Source of the DNA: Lanius collurio
Taxonomy: Eukaryota > Chordata > Aves > Passeriformes > Laniidae
Assembly: GCA_020086605.1 (NCBI GenBank)
Contig: JACBWW010000004.1
Coordinates: 24,192,255 to 24,256,254 of the forward strand
DNA: 64,000 bases
Reading direction: 5' to 3'
Part shown: in pieces, positions 12,121 through 25,300 of the stretch
Layout of the letters: every line of letters begins with the position of its first letter
How positions within the stretch are numbered: the stretch's first letter is position 1
Notes under the pieces: generated by a model
Databases searched by the model: none
Seen by the model: the letters and a program-made list of their open reading frames with translations, nothing else
What the model was told of the DNA's origin: nothing
Translations under genes and position numbers: made by a program

Positions 12121-15100
12121 CAAGGGGCCAACATCAACATTTAGGAAATAAAGAAAAAAACCAGAGCATTTTCTTCCATATTGAACAAAGGAAGTACTAC
12201 AGTAAGAAAAATAGTTATCATTTCTTGCAAATTTTTTTAGTGCTTGTGTATTGCTTAAGGCTAAACCCTTCAAGACATTTTCTGCTTATACAAAAACATA
12301 AGCTTTCATTTCACAGGATATATCTAGCTTGTGCAGCTGCTAAGATAAGCTAGAATATATGGCCTCAGTGAACCTGAAAGATTCCCAAGCAGGGAGCTAA
12401 TTAAAATTCCATCCACTTCTAGAAACTGTTTGCTTGTTTGTTTGTATCTGATTATTTTGTGCCATCTCATGATTTCTATGCAGCCTTAGTCAAGACTCTT
12501 GAATGCCAGAGATTAGCAGTACCAGAGCACTTCTGTTCTTAATGCTACATCAGTACTCTGCACCACTGCCCAGCTCCTGCTGAGAATCTTCCCCAGCTTT
12601 CAGAGTTATTTTTGGCAAAAATTTATGCCACCTACTTTTGGCTGTAGTGAGCCATGAAGTACAGCTATCCCACTATGGTCCCTGCTGTGTGAATTTGGAA
12701 TAGGATGAACAATGATCCTATGCACATTTCCTGTTTCATGCTCTGACTGTTACACTATCAGTTATACATGTTATATATATATATCATGTATAATGCATCC
12801 TCAGGATGGAATTGCATGGAACCACATGGAATTGCATTCCTAAAACATATTTTCAATTTAACAGATTTAAAAACTTTCTGTTTTCAAGCTGTTTATATTT
12901 ATATATCTGTACTTGCTACTACTGTCAGCCTGGTCGACAGTGGGAGTTCAAATAAATTTTCTTCCTGATAGTTTTTTAATTATTTATTTTTATAATAATC
13001 ACTCTATTTATAAGTTCTGATACAAGAACATCTAAAGCTGTGGCCTAAGACTGCTGCTAAACTTTCTCTATTGGCTAAAGAAGCCATTCATGCAAATGGT
13101 AACTTACCTGAAGCTAATTGGATTGTTTCTTCATCTTTCAGTTGCAATCAGGGATTACTTGATGACTCTATGCAGTTACAGCTCATTCACACAGTCCATC
13201 ATTCATATCACTGATTGCAGAAGAGCCAGTTTCCAGGACACAAGTGATTTTTGTGTTGTTTTAATAGTGATAGGATAGATGCAAAAGATACCTTTTGTGT
13301 CATAATGCAGTATTCTGAGCTGAAATTTCTGAGGGGAAATTTATGTTGTGTGAAATTATGAACTCAATCAGATACAGCAATTTTGAGATGCTTAATTTTT
13401 TTGAAAAGAAACCTTTTTGCTCTCTCTTTAGTTGATGAGACACATTGATTAAGACTTACTATGAAAAACATATCATCTTCCAATTGCAAATTTCAAGAGG
13501 TTAAAACAAATGGGGAACGCTTCTCGTGGAACTCAGGTATTGAGAAATGGTCAGTTCTTTGAAAAGTTGGTTAGACAAAAGTATTTTATATTGAGTTTGA
13601 AGATCAGCAGTCCTTTTCATAAGAATGTGAACCAGTTGAAACATGTAAATCTTACTTGCAAGAGGAAATACTTCAACCATGTTTACAGAGGCATTTTGGA
13701 GCAGTGTTCTGGTTAGTTTAAGTAATCTGATTAGCAGTTCCAATTTTTAAATTTGGAAAAGACAATTGTAATAGTCCATAATGTCCAATACCTCTTTCCT
13801 AGAAATAGCCAGTCCCTGTTTCAGGTTGCAAATCAAAGCAAAAAGCATATAGTAAAGAATGAATCAATAAAAAAACTTGAATAGAGGATTTTTTGTATCC
13901 AAAACCTGCCTTTGAAAACAATTTATCACATTGGTCAAAATTTAATGTATTTCCTGACCTACATTTCTCAATAATTCTCTTTTTATTCTCAACTGTTGTA
14001 ACTATCTATATTTTTTATACATATTCAAGTAAGGTTAAAGTAATTAACCTGAGTAAAATGTAATGATTTATATTCATAATGGTTTTCCTGCTTTGTCAAA
14101 TTCCAAATCTATCCTTTTATGAGACCAAAATTAACATTGTCAATAATACTGTTAATTCAGACTGTATGGTAATGAACTCTCTTTCAATTTTAAAATCGGG
14201 CAAAAGGCTTTTTTTTATTCATTCCACCTCACATGCTGACAGTTTTATCACGAGTATTTTTCTCATATTGAACAAGAAGACCAATCTATTTTTTTCAATT
14301 TTTCTAATATTTAGGGTTTTTCTCTTTTTTTTCTTTTTTTAATTTTGACAGTGAAGCCCACACGAAATATTTTTCAAAATGGATCTGATATACTGACATT
14401 TAAGAACAGGCTTATAATTCCACAAAAAGAGGGATTTTTAAAGACGTTGCAGTACATGTTGGATTTGAATCAAATTGGGAATATGGCTCAGCAGTCCCCT
14501 GAAATCCCATGCTCTGATCTCAGACAAAATCAGGATTAAGAGGAAGGTTTGGGTTTTTTTTTAATGAAAGTGCAGAAGCCTTTTATTTAATCTCAGGAGT
14601 CTGATTTGAACCATATCCAAAGTGCAAAACGGTAACAATTTTTATTATATCTGTATCTACTCACTCCATATTCACTTATCTACATCAAAAGACTGAAGGC
14701 TTAATTATCTATAAAGTTTCTATTGTTTTACAAAAAGCTGAATTGTATGTAGGAGTCTGAAGAAAAGCAGGAATAGTGCCCTGATGAGAAAATATCTTCT
14801 GTACAGAGCTCATATGCAAGATGTCTACCACACATTGCTCATATTCTCTCAGATAAAAGCCAAAATACCGAGTTGGGAGATGGAGAAGACAAAGAAGATA
14901 GATGAAGAACATAGCACAGTGAACATATCACACTTCTTGTCTCATGACAGAGCAAGAGCCAGATTCAGAGTCAGTTTCAGAAGCTTGCTTGCAGTGAAAT
15001 TCTGCATGTCCTGATGTTTGAAGGCACAATTGCAGTGGGTTTTGAAGAGGAGGGACAAAAGATGAGCATGGGAAGGTGGAAAGAGGGTCCATTTTAACTC

Positions 15101-16967
15101 TCACACTTGGTCTTTGCGCACTGTTGCAAAAGAGATTGCAGGACGTCAAAGAGCCTTGCATCTCACTGTAGATTTATTTGATGTGTCTCATAGGCTCATT
15201 CTGTCTTCAAGAAGAGGTATATCAAGGCACGAGAACTCAGTAGACATAGGATTCCCTTTGCCTGTGGAATCCTGCATGCTCATCTTCTTTGAACATGTCC
15301 CTTCAACAGTGTTTTTACCCATGTGCATGGGGACTCCTTAGTGTGCTTCGCCATTCAGAGCAAGAACTAGTGCAGGAGGATCACCCCATAATGGATTCAG
15401 CTCTTCATTTACAGGCCTGGCACTAGGGGTTATATGCTATTCTGTTCAGTAGCACATTCAGATTTAATTCATAACAACCTAAAATATACTATGTGATTGG
15501 TGCTCACACTGTGAGCACCGGAGAAGTTTCCACCTATCCCACTTCTCAGATTACATCTGATTAGTTCTTCCCCTTCCAAGTGAGCAGCCATTTTCAGTAC
15601 TTTTTTATCAGTTGCTGTTTTCTGCCAGCAAGACAAATAGCCTTGCTCTGCCTCCAACAAGGTCAGTATAAAAAGCTTCCTAACAGTCATTTAAAAAAGG
15701 GTTCATCCACATAAAGATTACATATGGCATTTAAGGAAAAAAAAAGCTAAATAATGCTCATATTGATTACAGAAAAAATACAATTGTGAGATTCAAATAT
15801 TTCAATTCAGAGTAGAATCAAAATATTTGAAAAAAAAAGCCAGTCTGGCATTATTATAGAATTTATTTCAGAATTGTATCATATGCCATTTTCTTTACTC
15901 CAAATTGAACATACAAACTTAATCTTTTTTTAATTAAGTAATTTGGACTTGAAAACTGTAGGCTGGTAACAATTTGCTTTCAAAGCATTTTGGTGGGATT
16001 TTATTTTTGTAAAAATAATGTATAACAAAGGCTTTATGAACTAGGAGAAAGAACTGTCAGGTAGTGACAGGTTGCTTGGTAACTGCAATTTGAAAAGTAT
16101 CTTTCATAATATACAATGATAGTTGCCCTTGCAAAAGAAGAATTTCCTGATGCAAAACTGTCTGTGAAAGCCATAGAAAATATAACTGAGGAGGAGGAAA
16201 TTGTTTGACCTTGAATACTTTAGGATTCAGGTCCTTGTGAGATGTTCAAAGAAAAATCCAAATATTTTTAAAACTAACCTGTCACCTTACTTAAACAAAA
16301 AGATAATCCAGGTTTCAGCTGAAAAGCAAAAAAAATTCCTTGCAAGATCCAATGACAGACTTACTAAATAGTTAGCTAAATAATAGCTAAATAGTTTTGA
16401 ATTAAAAGCTCTTTTCTGAGCTTTTTGAGCATAAGTTATGACCATGATTGTGCATGTGAATAAATATATGAAAGCAATGTACACACTTCAGGAGACTACA
16501 AATTTAAAATTATTTTTATTATGTAAAATTTATTATTTATTATTATGTAAATTTCAAATTACAAATTATTTTTCGTATAGGTAATCTCACAAGTAATACA
16601 TCAGAAACTTCTAATTCATTTTTGGGTCCTACAACAGAAAATTATGTGAATTCTGCCCTTAGATGTATTTTTTAATTATTTACACCATTCCAATAGTCCA
16701 GCTCAACTGACTTTGAAAATACAGAAATAAATAATGCATAGAGACTTTTTATTAAGTGTCAAACTTTTGTGAAAATAGTCTAAAATTAATAGAGATGTTG
16801 ATTGTCTGAAATCAGGGCCTCAAACCATTTTTGGCCACAGAAATGATTTATTGACTGAGAACACCACTTTTCTCTTCAAAAGTTCTGATAAAAAATTGAC
16901 AGCTGCTATGAGGGATAAAAGCAAAGGCATTGCAGAAGAAAGTATATACACATAGAGCTACTAAAAT
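12121..16967. other. Unique AT-rich non-coding stretch
   Basis: No gene is supported. A short TA run lies near 12774-12783. A 9-bp-stem hairpin lies at 15499-15519. The open frame at 12006-12353 starts in the LINE remnant and runs into unique DNA without motifs. Confidence 0.65.
15499..15519. repeat. Short perfect hairpin (9-bp stem, 3-nt loop)
   Basis: GGTGCTCAC, loop ACT, GTGAGCACC. The stem is fully paired and GC-rich compared with its surroundings. It is too short to be a microRNA precursor alone. Confidence 0.7.
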
Positions 16968-17386
16968 GATTAAATGGTCGAGCAGCTGTCATATAAGGAT
17001 AGGCTGAAAGGACTGGGAATTTTTAACTTGTAACAAAGATGTCCTGAGAGAGGAGGAGGCACTTGCCATTTTGTGTAAGTGCCTGATAACAAATGATGCA
17101 GCCATATTCTTCTCATTGGTGGAACACAGTGAAAGAACAAGAGGCAATTGCTTCAAACTGAAACACAGAAAATACTACTTAAATATAAAGAATAAATAAA
17201 TACTGCAAGAGTGATAAAACACTGGAACAGATTGTCCAGAGAGACTGTGGAGTCTTCATCCTTGGACATGTGCAAAACTCATCAGGATACACTCCTGGGC
17301 AACCTGCTGTGGCTGACACTGGTTGAAATGGTTGGGTTGGACTGTAGGATCTCCAAGTATCTCTTCTAACCTCAACCATTCTGTGA
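16968..17386 (+). mobile_element. CR1 LINE 3' fragment (plus)
   Basis: The left part resembles the CR1 segment around the RT C-terminus (CTGAAAGGACTGGGAATTTT, then the AGAACAAGAGGCAATTGCTT-like region). Next comes ACACTGGAACAGATTGTCCA, which encodes the HWNRLSRE-type motif. The 3' UTR runs through GGTTGGACTGTAGGATCTCC to a single CCATTCTGTGA end. The copy is strongly diverged and broken by stops and A-rich indels near 17170-17210. It covers about 420 bases of the 3' end. Confidence 0.85.
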
Positions 17387-17387
17387 C

Positions 17388-17889
17388 TATTTGTGGAAAC
17401 TACTGGGAAGAAATGACTATCAAGTCTTTGTTAAAACATAATTTGGCAAGAGCTTATTTCTGCTGTCCAGACATACATATTGAAGAAATGTGGTCATATC
17501 TATCTTGTAGCAAACAGTGAAACATGCCAGAAACTCGTACAATTCACAGAAAAGGGCTTTCTGAGCCTTGGCAAAGATTATGCACTTGCTTACTTGTATT
17601 TGATGCTTACACCAGATGGACAGAAAAACTTGGCTAGTAAACAAGACATCAAGTCCTTGATTGTGATAAGTGAGGCAGCTCACATTTCTAAATTTAAGTG
17701 TTTAAATATCTCCTGAGAGTGTTGCTTAATGTTCATAATTGCAAGCTTAATTTCACAATATAAGATGTGAAATCAAACAAGTACAGTTCAGGAGTCAAAC
17801 ACATAGCTGGACATTAAGTTTTAAACTGGTGTTACAGTCTGATTCACTGTTCAGTTGACAGCAGCATTGATCATGGGCCATTCACTTAA
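17388..17889. other. Unique stretch between two CR1 tails
   Basis: No coding or repeat signal is seen. Two overlapping short frames on opposite strands near 17420-17716 have no recognisable motif. Confidence 0.5.
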
Positions 17890-17947
17890 GAGATGGACTT
17901 GATGATCCTTGTAGGTCTCTTCCAACTAAGAACATTCCATGATTCTG
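17890..17947 (+). mobile_element. CR1 LINE 3' tail (plus)
   Basis: Only the last 58 bases are clear: AGATGGACTTGATGATCCTT, then GTAGGTCTCTTCCAACTAAG and CCATGATTCTG. This is the standard CR1 3' terminus with a single octamer. It is an extreme 5' truncation. Confidence 0.8.
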
Positions 17948-19394
17948 ACAGTGACAATTCTGCACTAGTCACACTCATGAATCACTTGAAGCAGTCTGAA
18001 ACTCTTTCTGACTGCTACCAGTCAATCAGACTGTCAAGGATGCTGTCAAAACACTTGAAATTTCCCCCATTGGAGGACACAAGAGCTTCAAAAGTGGAAA
18101 TCAGAAATGTTGTGAGCTGAAAAGTTACTTCATTACTCTAGCAGGAAATCCAGTTTTAATTCTTCACCAAGTAATGAAGAACATGACTGTGTCAGTGATT
18201 AATTACCCTCACTCTTACAGATACAAGCAATTCTGAGAACAAATTTATCAAAATGTAAATTATTTAATACAATGGTGACTGCAATCCTGGAATACATCAT
18301 ACTAGCAAAGGAAAGGAAAAAAAAAAAAAGATATTTGGACAACTTGGGTTTTATTTTTAAGACAATAAAAATGGCTGAGGACAAATTATGATGATGTCTT
18401 GGATGGAAAAATTAGGCACTCCAAAATGTACCTGCACAGCATTTGATTGGCAAAAAGAAGGAGTTCAATACAGAATATCATTTATTGCCTCATACATTTA
18501 CATGGAGTCTTTTGTGTTCTGAAAATATCCTCTAGCCATGCCTGGTACCATGCCTACAGGGTCCATCTATATGGATCTGTATGATCCTCATCTTTAGAAC
18601 AGCCTTAATGAAGTCCCTAAGATGAAGTGCAACTGTATCCACTTTTACTGTAGGCATTTGTTTGTCAGTATATCCAGAATAAAGAGTTATATCTTCTAGA
18701 ACGTGGCTAGGTGTAAAACCACAGACACCAAACTCGGACATAGCCATGAGGGTAAATTTATACACCACTGCTCTTTGAGAGATCTCAGTGCCATGGCCCA
18801 AAGCAATAGAGACGTGTTTTTAAGAATCTTAAGTTGCAATATATTGTTTGTTTTCACCCTACTGATGCCGTTTCCTGGTCTTAAAATCAAGAGTCAAACA
18901 CAGTTAGAAGGGAAAAAGGGACTTTGCCTTGGTATTTATTTTAAGGGTCCTTGGGTGCACATGTCCAGGTCCAATGCACTGAAATGCACACCACAATGCA
19001 CACCTCCAAAAAATCTGATATAACATTATAGGTCTTACTAATTGGCATATCTATCAAAAATTCCCCAATGAGAGGCTTGAATGAGCTCCCCTCCACAAGG
19101 AACCCTGGATAGTTCTATCTTAGTTTACAAAATGTGTTCTGGAGAGGACTTTGTGGTCTGGAGCACACTAAATCCTATCTGTGAAGCTTCTAAAATGTTT
19201 TGTCTCCTAGCTGAACAAACAAGTCCAAGAATGTAGGCAAAAAGCACTAAGAATACAGAAGTTGTAAAAAGGTATAGCAGATGTATAAAAGAAAAGGCAA
19301 AAAAATCATCATGGCATCGCTATCGTGTGACTTCCAATTTGTCACACTCTTCTTACCAAAAGCATCTTCACCAGGAATAACAAAAATCTTCAGT
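17948..19394. other. Unique AT-rich non-coding stretch
   Basis: No transposon or exon signal is recognised. Overlapping frames near 18532-19023 look like chance reading frames in a slightly GC-richer zone. Confidence 0.55.
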
Positions 19395-19930
19395 TCATAT
19401 CATTACAGAAAAAGTTTTGGGTCTCATGCTGAGGAGTGCCCTCAGTACAGGCCTCACTGAGGAGGTTTGAGGAGTACCTTCAGTACAGGTCTCAGTGAGC
19501 AGCTGCACTGTGTGCTGCAGGCTGAGCTTGCATGGCAAGGTCCCAAGGCACAAAGCTGTGCCTGACGACCCTTTGGGTAACAGAGGGCACAGGACCTGTG
19601 GCCCAGCCAGGGGACCTGGCACTCGGAGGCACAGCAGGAGCCCACAGCCCTCCAGAGCCTCCCCCACTTGAACAGTGAGGGTGTGAAAGCCTGGAGGTTC
19701 CTCTGTTCACAGAGTCCCTCAGAGGAGCCAGCTCCGGCTGTTACTTCGTTATTTAGCTACTGCACCATGATCAAACTATTTGAAGCATCTGGACATCTGA
19801 GACTCTGCTAGGGAAGCCTGGAACCAAGCAGATGAATGAACCTGGTGTGACTGTGGGAGCCTGGGATGTGTAGCTGTGAAGGAGCCTCGGTCCCAGCTCA
19901 GGGGGTGCGAGACAGACTATGCCAGAGGGC
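19395..19930. other. Unassigned GC-rich island
   Basis: Composition changes abruptly from AT-rich to GC-rich for about 530 bases. It carries several overlapping open frames on the minus strand (up to 100 codons) and a diverged internal direct repeat at its left edge (19431-19461 and 19469-19499). Elsewhere in the window such patches are mostly retroelements, so an old LTR or LINE internal piece is the likeliest reading. I recognise no family. The minus-strand frames are rich in L, P, S and C as expected from composition and show no domain. Confidence 0.4.
19431..19499. repeat. 31-bp imperfect direct repeat
   Basis: Copies at 19431-19461 and 19469-19499 share GAGGAGT, CTCAGTACAGG-like and CTCA.TGAG blocks, about 27 of 31 identical, separated by 7 bases. 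Confidence 0.8.
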
Positions 19931-20302
19931 CCCTGGATGATCAGACAGGGATGTTTCCTAACATGCAATGGACAGATACTTAAAGACAAATTTCCAGCAA
20001 TAACTTCTTTCTTTTCTGTTTCTGCTTTATAACTATGGTGGTGGGGGAGAGAATCTTTTAGCTGAAATAACACTAGTAATGATACTTTTCTATTTTAATT
20101 TAATTAATTAAATAATATCACTTCCCTGTTCTCGTGTCATTATTCTTTTCTTCAGAATGTCAATATTTACCAGTGTCTTTCTAATTTACATAGTTTCTCT
20201 TCTCTATTGAAAAATTATGCTCAGTTATTCTTTTCATTCTAAGTGCTGATTATTATAGTTCCAATATTCAGAAGCTGAATAAGATATACTGAGATGGAAC
20301 TT

Positions 20303-20330
20303 TCAAAGCTTTTACATCAAAGCTTTTACT
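20303..20330. repeat. 14-bp tandem duplication
   Basis: TCAAAGCTTTTACA followed by TCAAAGCTTTTACT, 13 of 14 identical. Confidence 0.8.
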
Positions 20331-22371
20331 GCTCTAAGGTTTTTAATGAAGTTAGGCAACATATTTTTTTAATTAATTTAATTCATTTTTTTCTAAGCAA
20401 ACATATACCACCAAACTAATAGGTTGCTTTAAACCACAGAAAGCAAAGAAGCACAAAGTTTTGTTTCCTGAATCAATGAAATTATACAACAGTCTCCAAG
20501 GATGTCATTATGATGATGTTAACATCAATACTGTTTTGTAAACATGTAGAAATAGAGTGATGTGTTTCCACTTTGCTATGATCACAAAAAAGAATAAGAA
20601 AAAATTTTAGAAAACTCATTTCTTACAAAATAGCGTATAAAATGAAAATTTCACAATCCCAGTCTTGTGGAGCACATTATATTCAAGGCTTTGGTGATCT
20701 TGAGCAAAACATTTCTACTCTATTGGGACTTTCACTTAAGACTTGAGAACCCCATTAGCATGAGCAGCTGCTGAGCCTGCAGCATGAGCCTGCTGGAGCT
20801 CCCTGTGCCTGTCTGTGCTGAAGTGCAAGTGGCTGCTGTGGCAGAGATGGCATTCCTGCTCATCAGGAGATACGTTTTTGTTTGTTACACAAAAGTATCA
20901 GAGCAACAAGAAACCTCTCCATGAATGGAGAGGAAAAGTCACCTAGGGTCTGTCTCATGCTACAAAAAATGCAGGATTGTCAGCCTCTGAAAAGATGTTA
21001 GACATATTTTAATCTTCTATTTTTAAAAAAGCAGAATGTTTAATGCTATTTTTTGTCATAATTTTCTTATGGAGATCTGGTAAGAAGACCACGTCATCTC
21101 TCTCACTCACCTCCAGTGCAGAATATTGATTAAGGGAGCCAAAATGACGAGCTACATTCTTCTGCATTATTAGGATGAGTTTTAAATTAATTTTGTGGAA
21201 TCTGGGGTTTTTGTAACTGCATTCAAATATATTTATAACTACAGAGCTACTCTTACTGTTGTCAGAAGGAAGAATAAAAGAGAGATCTCCAAGTATGCTA
21301 GTGGACACTTAGTAAAAATTATTTTTACATTTGAAGCTCATAAAAAAGAATATGTAGTGGGTGACCACATGAACAGTCACAGGTATAGCCATGGGTCTTC
21401 TAAAAATGTACTGGTAACTGGAAAAACAGCAGCTGTTTTCCCCTTACTTTTATGAAAAACACTACTGGACTCTTACTTGACTATATGAAGAATGACTAGA
21501 TCAAAGTGGATAAAATGTCCCACAGAGAAGAATGATTTTCATTTGATGCCCTTTTTTCTAAAGAAAAAAAAAAAAAGAAAAAAAATTGAGAAATACAAAA
21601 ATTAGCATAAAGACTAAGATCAAAGTTTCCTGCTCTGAAAAAGCTTAAACAAATTATTTGGAAAATTAACAAGAAAAATTATCTTCTCTCTATGGATATT
21701 GGCACCAGAATTTATTGGAACCTTATCACCAAGGTTCATACTTTGGCTAGTGGCTGGCACAATCAATGGTAAGAAATCTTGAAAAGGAGAGGAAGAGGTA
21801 TTTTTATAATTTCCACATTTGTTTAAAAAAAAGTAAGGTAGGTGGATCTAGTAAGGAACAAATAATAGGTATATAAACAGCATAATTTGCTGCTGAGAGA
21901 AGTAATAAGGTAGAAAACACACTGAGTAAATCAGCACTCTGTCAGGTTAGATTGTCAGATGAAGCCCAGGGAAATAGCCAGAAGGTTTGCATGCCCCTGC
22001 TTATACTTCTGGTAGCAGAATACAGTGAAATGGAAATCTTATTTAACGTACAGTTTCTTGGAAAAAGAGAAATTAATGTAGAGACTGCAGTATTCATTGT
22101 GTCCAACCTCAGCAGTCTTTTAGGGTCAACTGTGAACTTTACAATTCCGTTATCCTCAGAAGTTTCCCCAATAATTCCACGTCATCTTTCTCCCTCTGCA
22201 TGCAGAAATTACCTCTCTTCTCCTCATTAGGTGTATACAACTACAATGTCATATGCAGGAGATAGATGTGACATTATTAATTATATATTTTTATCTAATT
22301 TTTTAAAACAAAAAAACCCCATAATTGAATGCACCATTACCCTTGTCATTAGACTTAAGAGACAACTGAGA

Positions 22372-22390
22372 GTTTCCCATTGTGGGAAAC
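22372..22390. repeat. Short hairpin (8-bp stem, 3-nt loop)
   Basis: GTTTCCCA, loop TTG, TGGGAAAC. Fully paired; probably of no functional weight. Confidence 0.65.
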
Positions 22391-25300
22391 ATCCATGTTT
22401 TGAAATAATTTGATTCCAAATTTGCACCAAACATACTTCTGAAAAAATATATAGTCCTATTCTAGGAGACATCTTCCCTTCATTTTTTTTAAACTAAGTA
22501 GACAGAATGGAAACTAGAATATTTAAGTTCTGCGGCACTGTCATGACATGATCTATCATAGGATGTAATGTGATATGATATTTAATAAATGCATTTGCTA
22601 TTAAAACATCATGAATAAAAGGAAAAATGGCAATTGTAATATGAAACAACAAAATATCTGTCCAAATAATATAGTTTTCAAACACAAGTTTTCATTTTTT
22701 CTGGTGCAAAAGTTTCCTAAATGGCTTTCTAGATATCTCTCATAGAAGATTTATTGTAAAGAATACATTTTTTTTTTCAAAATGAGTTTTGCCAAAAATA
22801 ATAGTTCAATAAAAATTCTGTAACCTTTTTTATTTCCTAATTTATTTACAGTGGTTGCTCCTAACAGTTGTAAGTGAATAAACTGATAATCACTGCCAGC
22901 CCAAACGCAGCTGAAAGTCATTTACACTACAGTGAGAATGAACAGTGTTAAACTGGTAAAATCCAATTCAGGAAACACTATGTGCAAAATTATGCAAAAT
23001 CTAATTTCAGCAGAAAAGTGACTGAGTACTAAATATTGAGAGTACTGAGAAAATCAATGCTGGCTATTAATATATAATTAATCCAGTGAAAAAGTTCATG
23101 TATATTTTACAGTCAAAGTGACTCTTTAAAAATGCCAGTCTCCAGGTTTGTCTTAGAGAGAACATTCATTTCAGAACCACTTTAATAAAATATTTGTTAT
23201 TGAGAATTACAAGCTTAGGTAAAAAGAAACTAATTCTCTCTTCTAGTAGTCTTTATTTTTTTCCATGTAGCATACTGATATGAAACAAAACAAAAAATCA
23301 TCAACCCCAAAATTCACAAAGAAACAAAATAACTTCATTTTAGAATTTTCATAATAGGAATAATATACATTTCTGAAAAATACATGAGTCTGTTAGGTGT
23401 GATGTCAATGAAAAGCTAGAGTTACATTGACATTTCTTATAGACTTCAACAGTGTCCCTCAAGGTAGACGAATAAAGCACAATTAGGCAATCCAAAATGG
23501 TTAGATAATGGTGAGATAATGTCCTTCAGATCCCATTGGAGTAAAATCTCACAGGTATCAACAGGGATCTGTAATGACTTTGGTATAAAACATTCCTAAA
23601 AGCATTTCACCAATTTATTTCTGTTAATTTATTTTTTTATTTTTTTATTTTTAGAGGTTTTTTAGCATAATTTAGTTCTTCATGTTTTACATAAAAAAAA
23701 TGCAAAACTTTATTTATTCATTTATGTAACTTGTTTGATATAATTGTCATTTGTGACAATGTAATGCACTAATCACATTCTTAGGAAAAGAGCACATTTG
23801 CATTACTTCATCAGACTGAAACTCTTCCCATCTCTTTATGCAAATCAGGAATTTTGAAGTCTGGCATTGTGATACCATAGCAGCAGCCTAACTTTGGCAC
23901 AACTTTCTATACTCTACATATATTAATCTTACTCCTTCCCCCCCACCCCTACCCTCAAGACCCTAAAATTCTTGATTAGAATATCACAGGAAAGAAATGA
24001 GGTCAGATTTTTTCCTCAAGGTAAGAAATTATTTCTGAGTCCTGAAACCCTTGTGTACTTGCACCATCTCTCTAATCTTACTAAAGAAGGTATTACTCCT
24101 TCTAGGGATGGAGGGATATATTTGCATTCACAGGATTCTTCTGTGAAAGTATTTGCATGCTAGATGGCAGTTCTCAGGTTTTTTACCTTTTTCATCAGAA
24201 AAGCTTGGGAAATTTTCACTATGGATTATTTATCCTTAGAAACAAATCTTTAATTAAAATATTTATTCCCTGAAACAAGCTAAAACACTGTTTTTATGTA
24301 ATTAAACTTTAATCCAAGTCTTTTCTAACAGGACTCATTCCAGTTCTTTTGCTTTATTTGCTACTTTCTGGAAAGTCAATATCTATGGTTAAATACATAT
24401 TTTTCAACCTACATACCAGAATATTATTTTTCTGATGTTTAAACAACAACCAATTTTTACATACCACAGCCAATTTTATACTGTTTATTTGATATTCCAT
24501 TCTGTGACCTCTAGTTCAAATTATTCTTCTTATTTTCATCATAAATGAGCTGCTTGTAACTCTCTCAGGTCTTTTGTAACTTGTCTAAGAGGAAGGAGGG
24601 CACAACCTAAATATATTTTATGATCTACAAAAAATATTAAATTTTAATCTTTCTTAATATCTGAGGTCTAAGTGTATTGTTATTTCAGTTGAAATTCAAT
24701 GAAAGATTTGGACTATATCACAGTGTATCATTTTCTGATGTACTAGGAAATTAAGTCGATTATTTATTTTCAATAACAAGTCCAAACTATTTCTCGTATT
24801 AGCTTACAGTGATATATAATTGCAAAAATGAAAGTTACTACGACATCAATTAATCATGAAAGGAGGGCTTCTTCATTGAAACAGTTATTGTCATTATGCC
24901 AGATTTTCTTTAAAATTAGTCTGTCAGTTTAATCAACTGCACTGAAAGCAGAAAAAAGAAATCATGGAACTCTTCATCCAGCAGCAGTAAAGCTGCTCTT
25001 GGTATGCCAGTGAACATCAGTGTGCAATGAAGAGTTTGTGCTGGAAGTAAGGAGTGCCACAAGACACAGCACCACAACAACTGGAAAGCATTGATTTATT
25101 TAAGTGCCATTGCTAAGGTTTGTTCTCTTTTATCAAGTTATGTGTAGATACTGAGAACCAGACCTGGGGGGAAGGCAGGTTGTACCTTTGATTTTTGATT
25201 ATAAATCATTGCAGCAGAACAATAATGATACTGAAAGCAATTGTTTGATACCTAATGGTATCTGCAAGAATAAGTCATGATTTATTAATATTCATTCAAT

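Noticed and set aside
12006..12353. 115-codon plus-strand frame as a gene
   Set aside because: It starts in the LINE remnant in the wrong context and runs into unique AT-rich DNA; no motifs.
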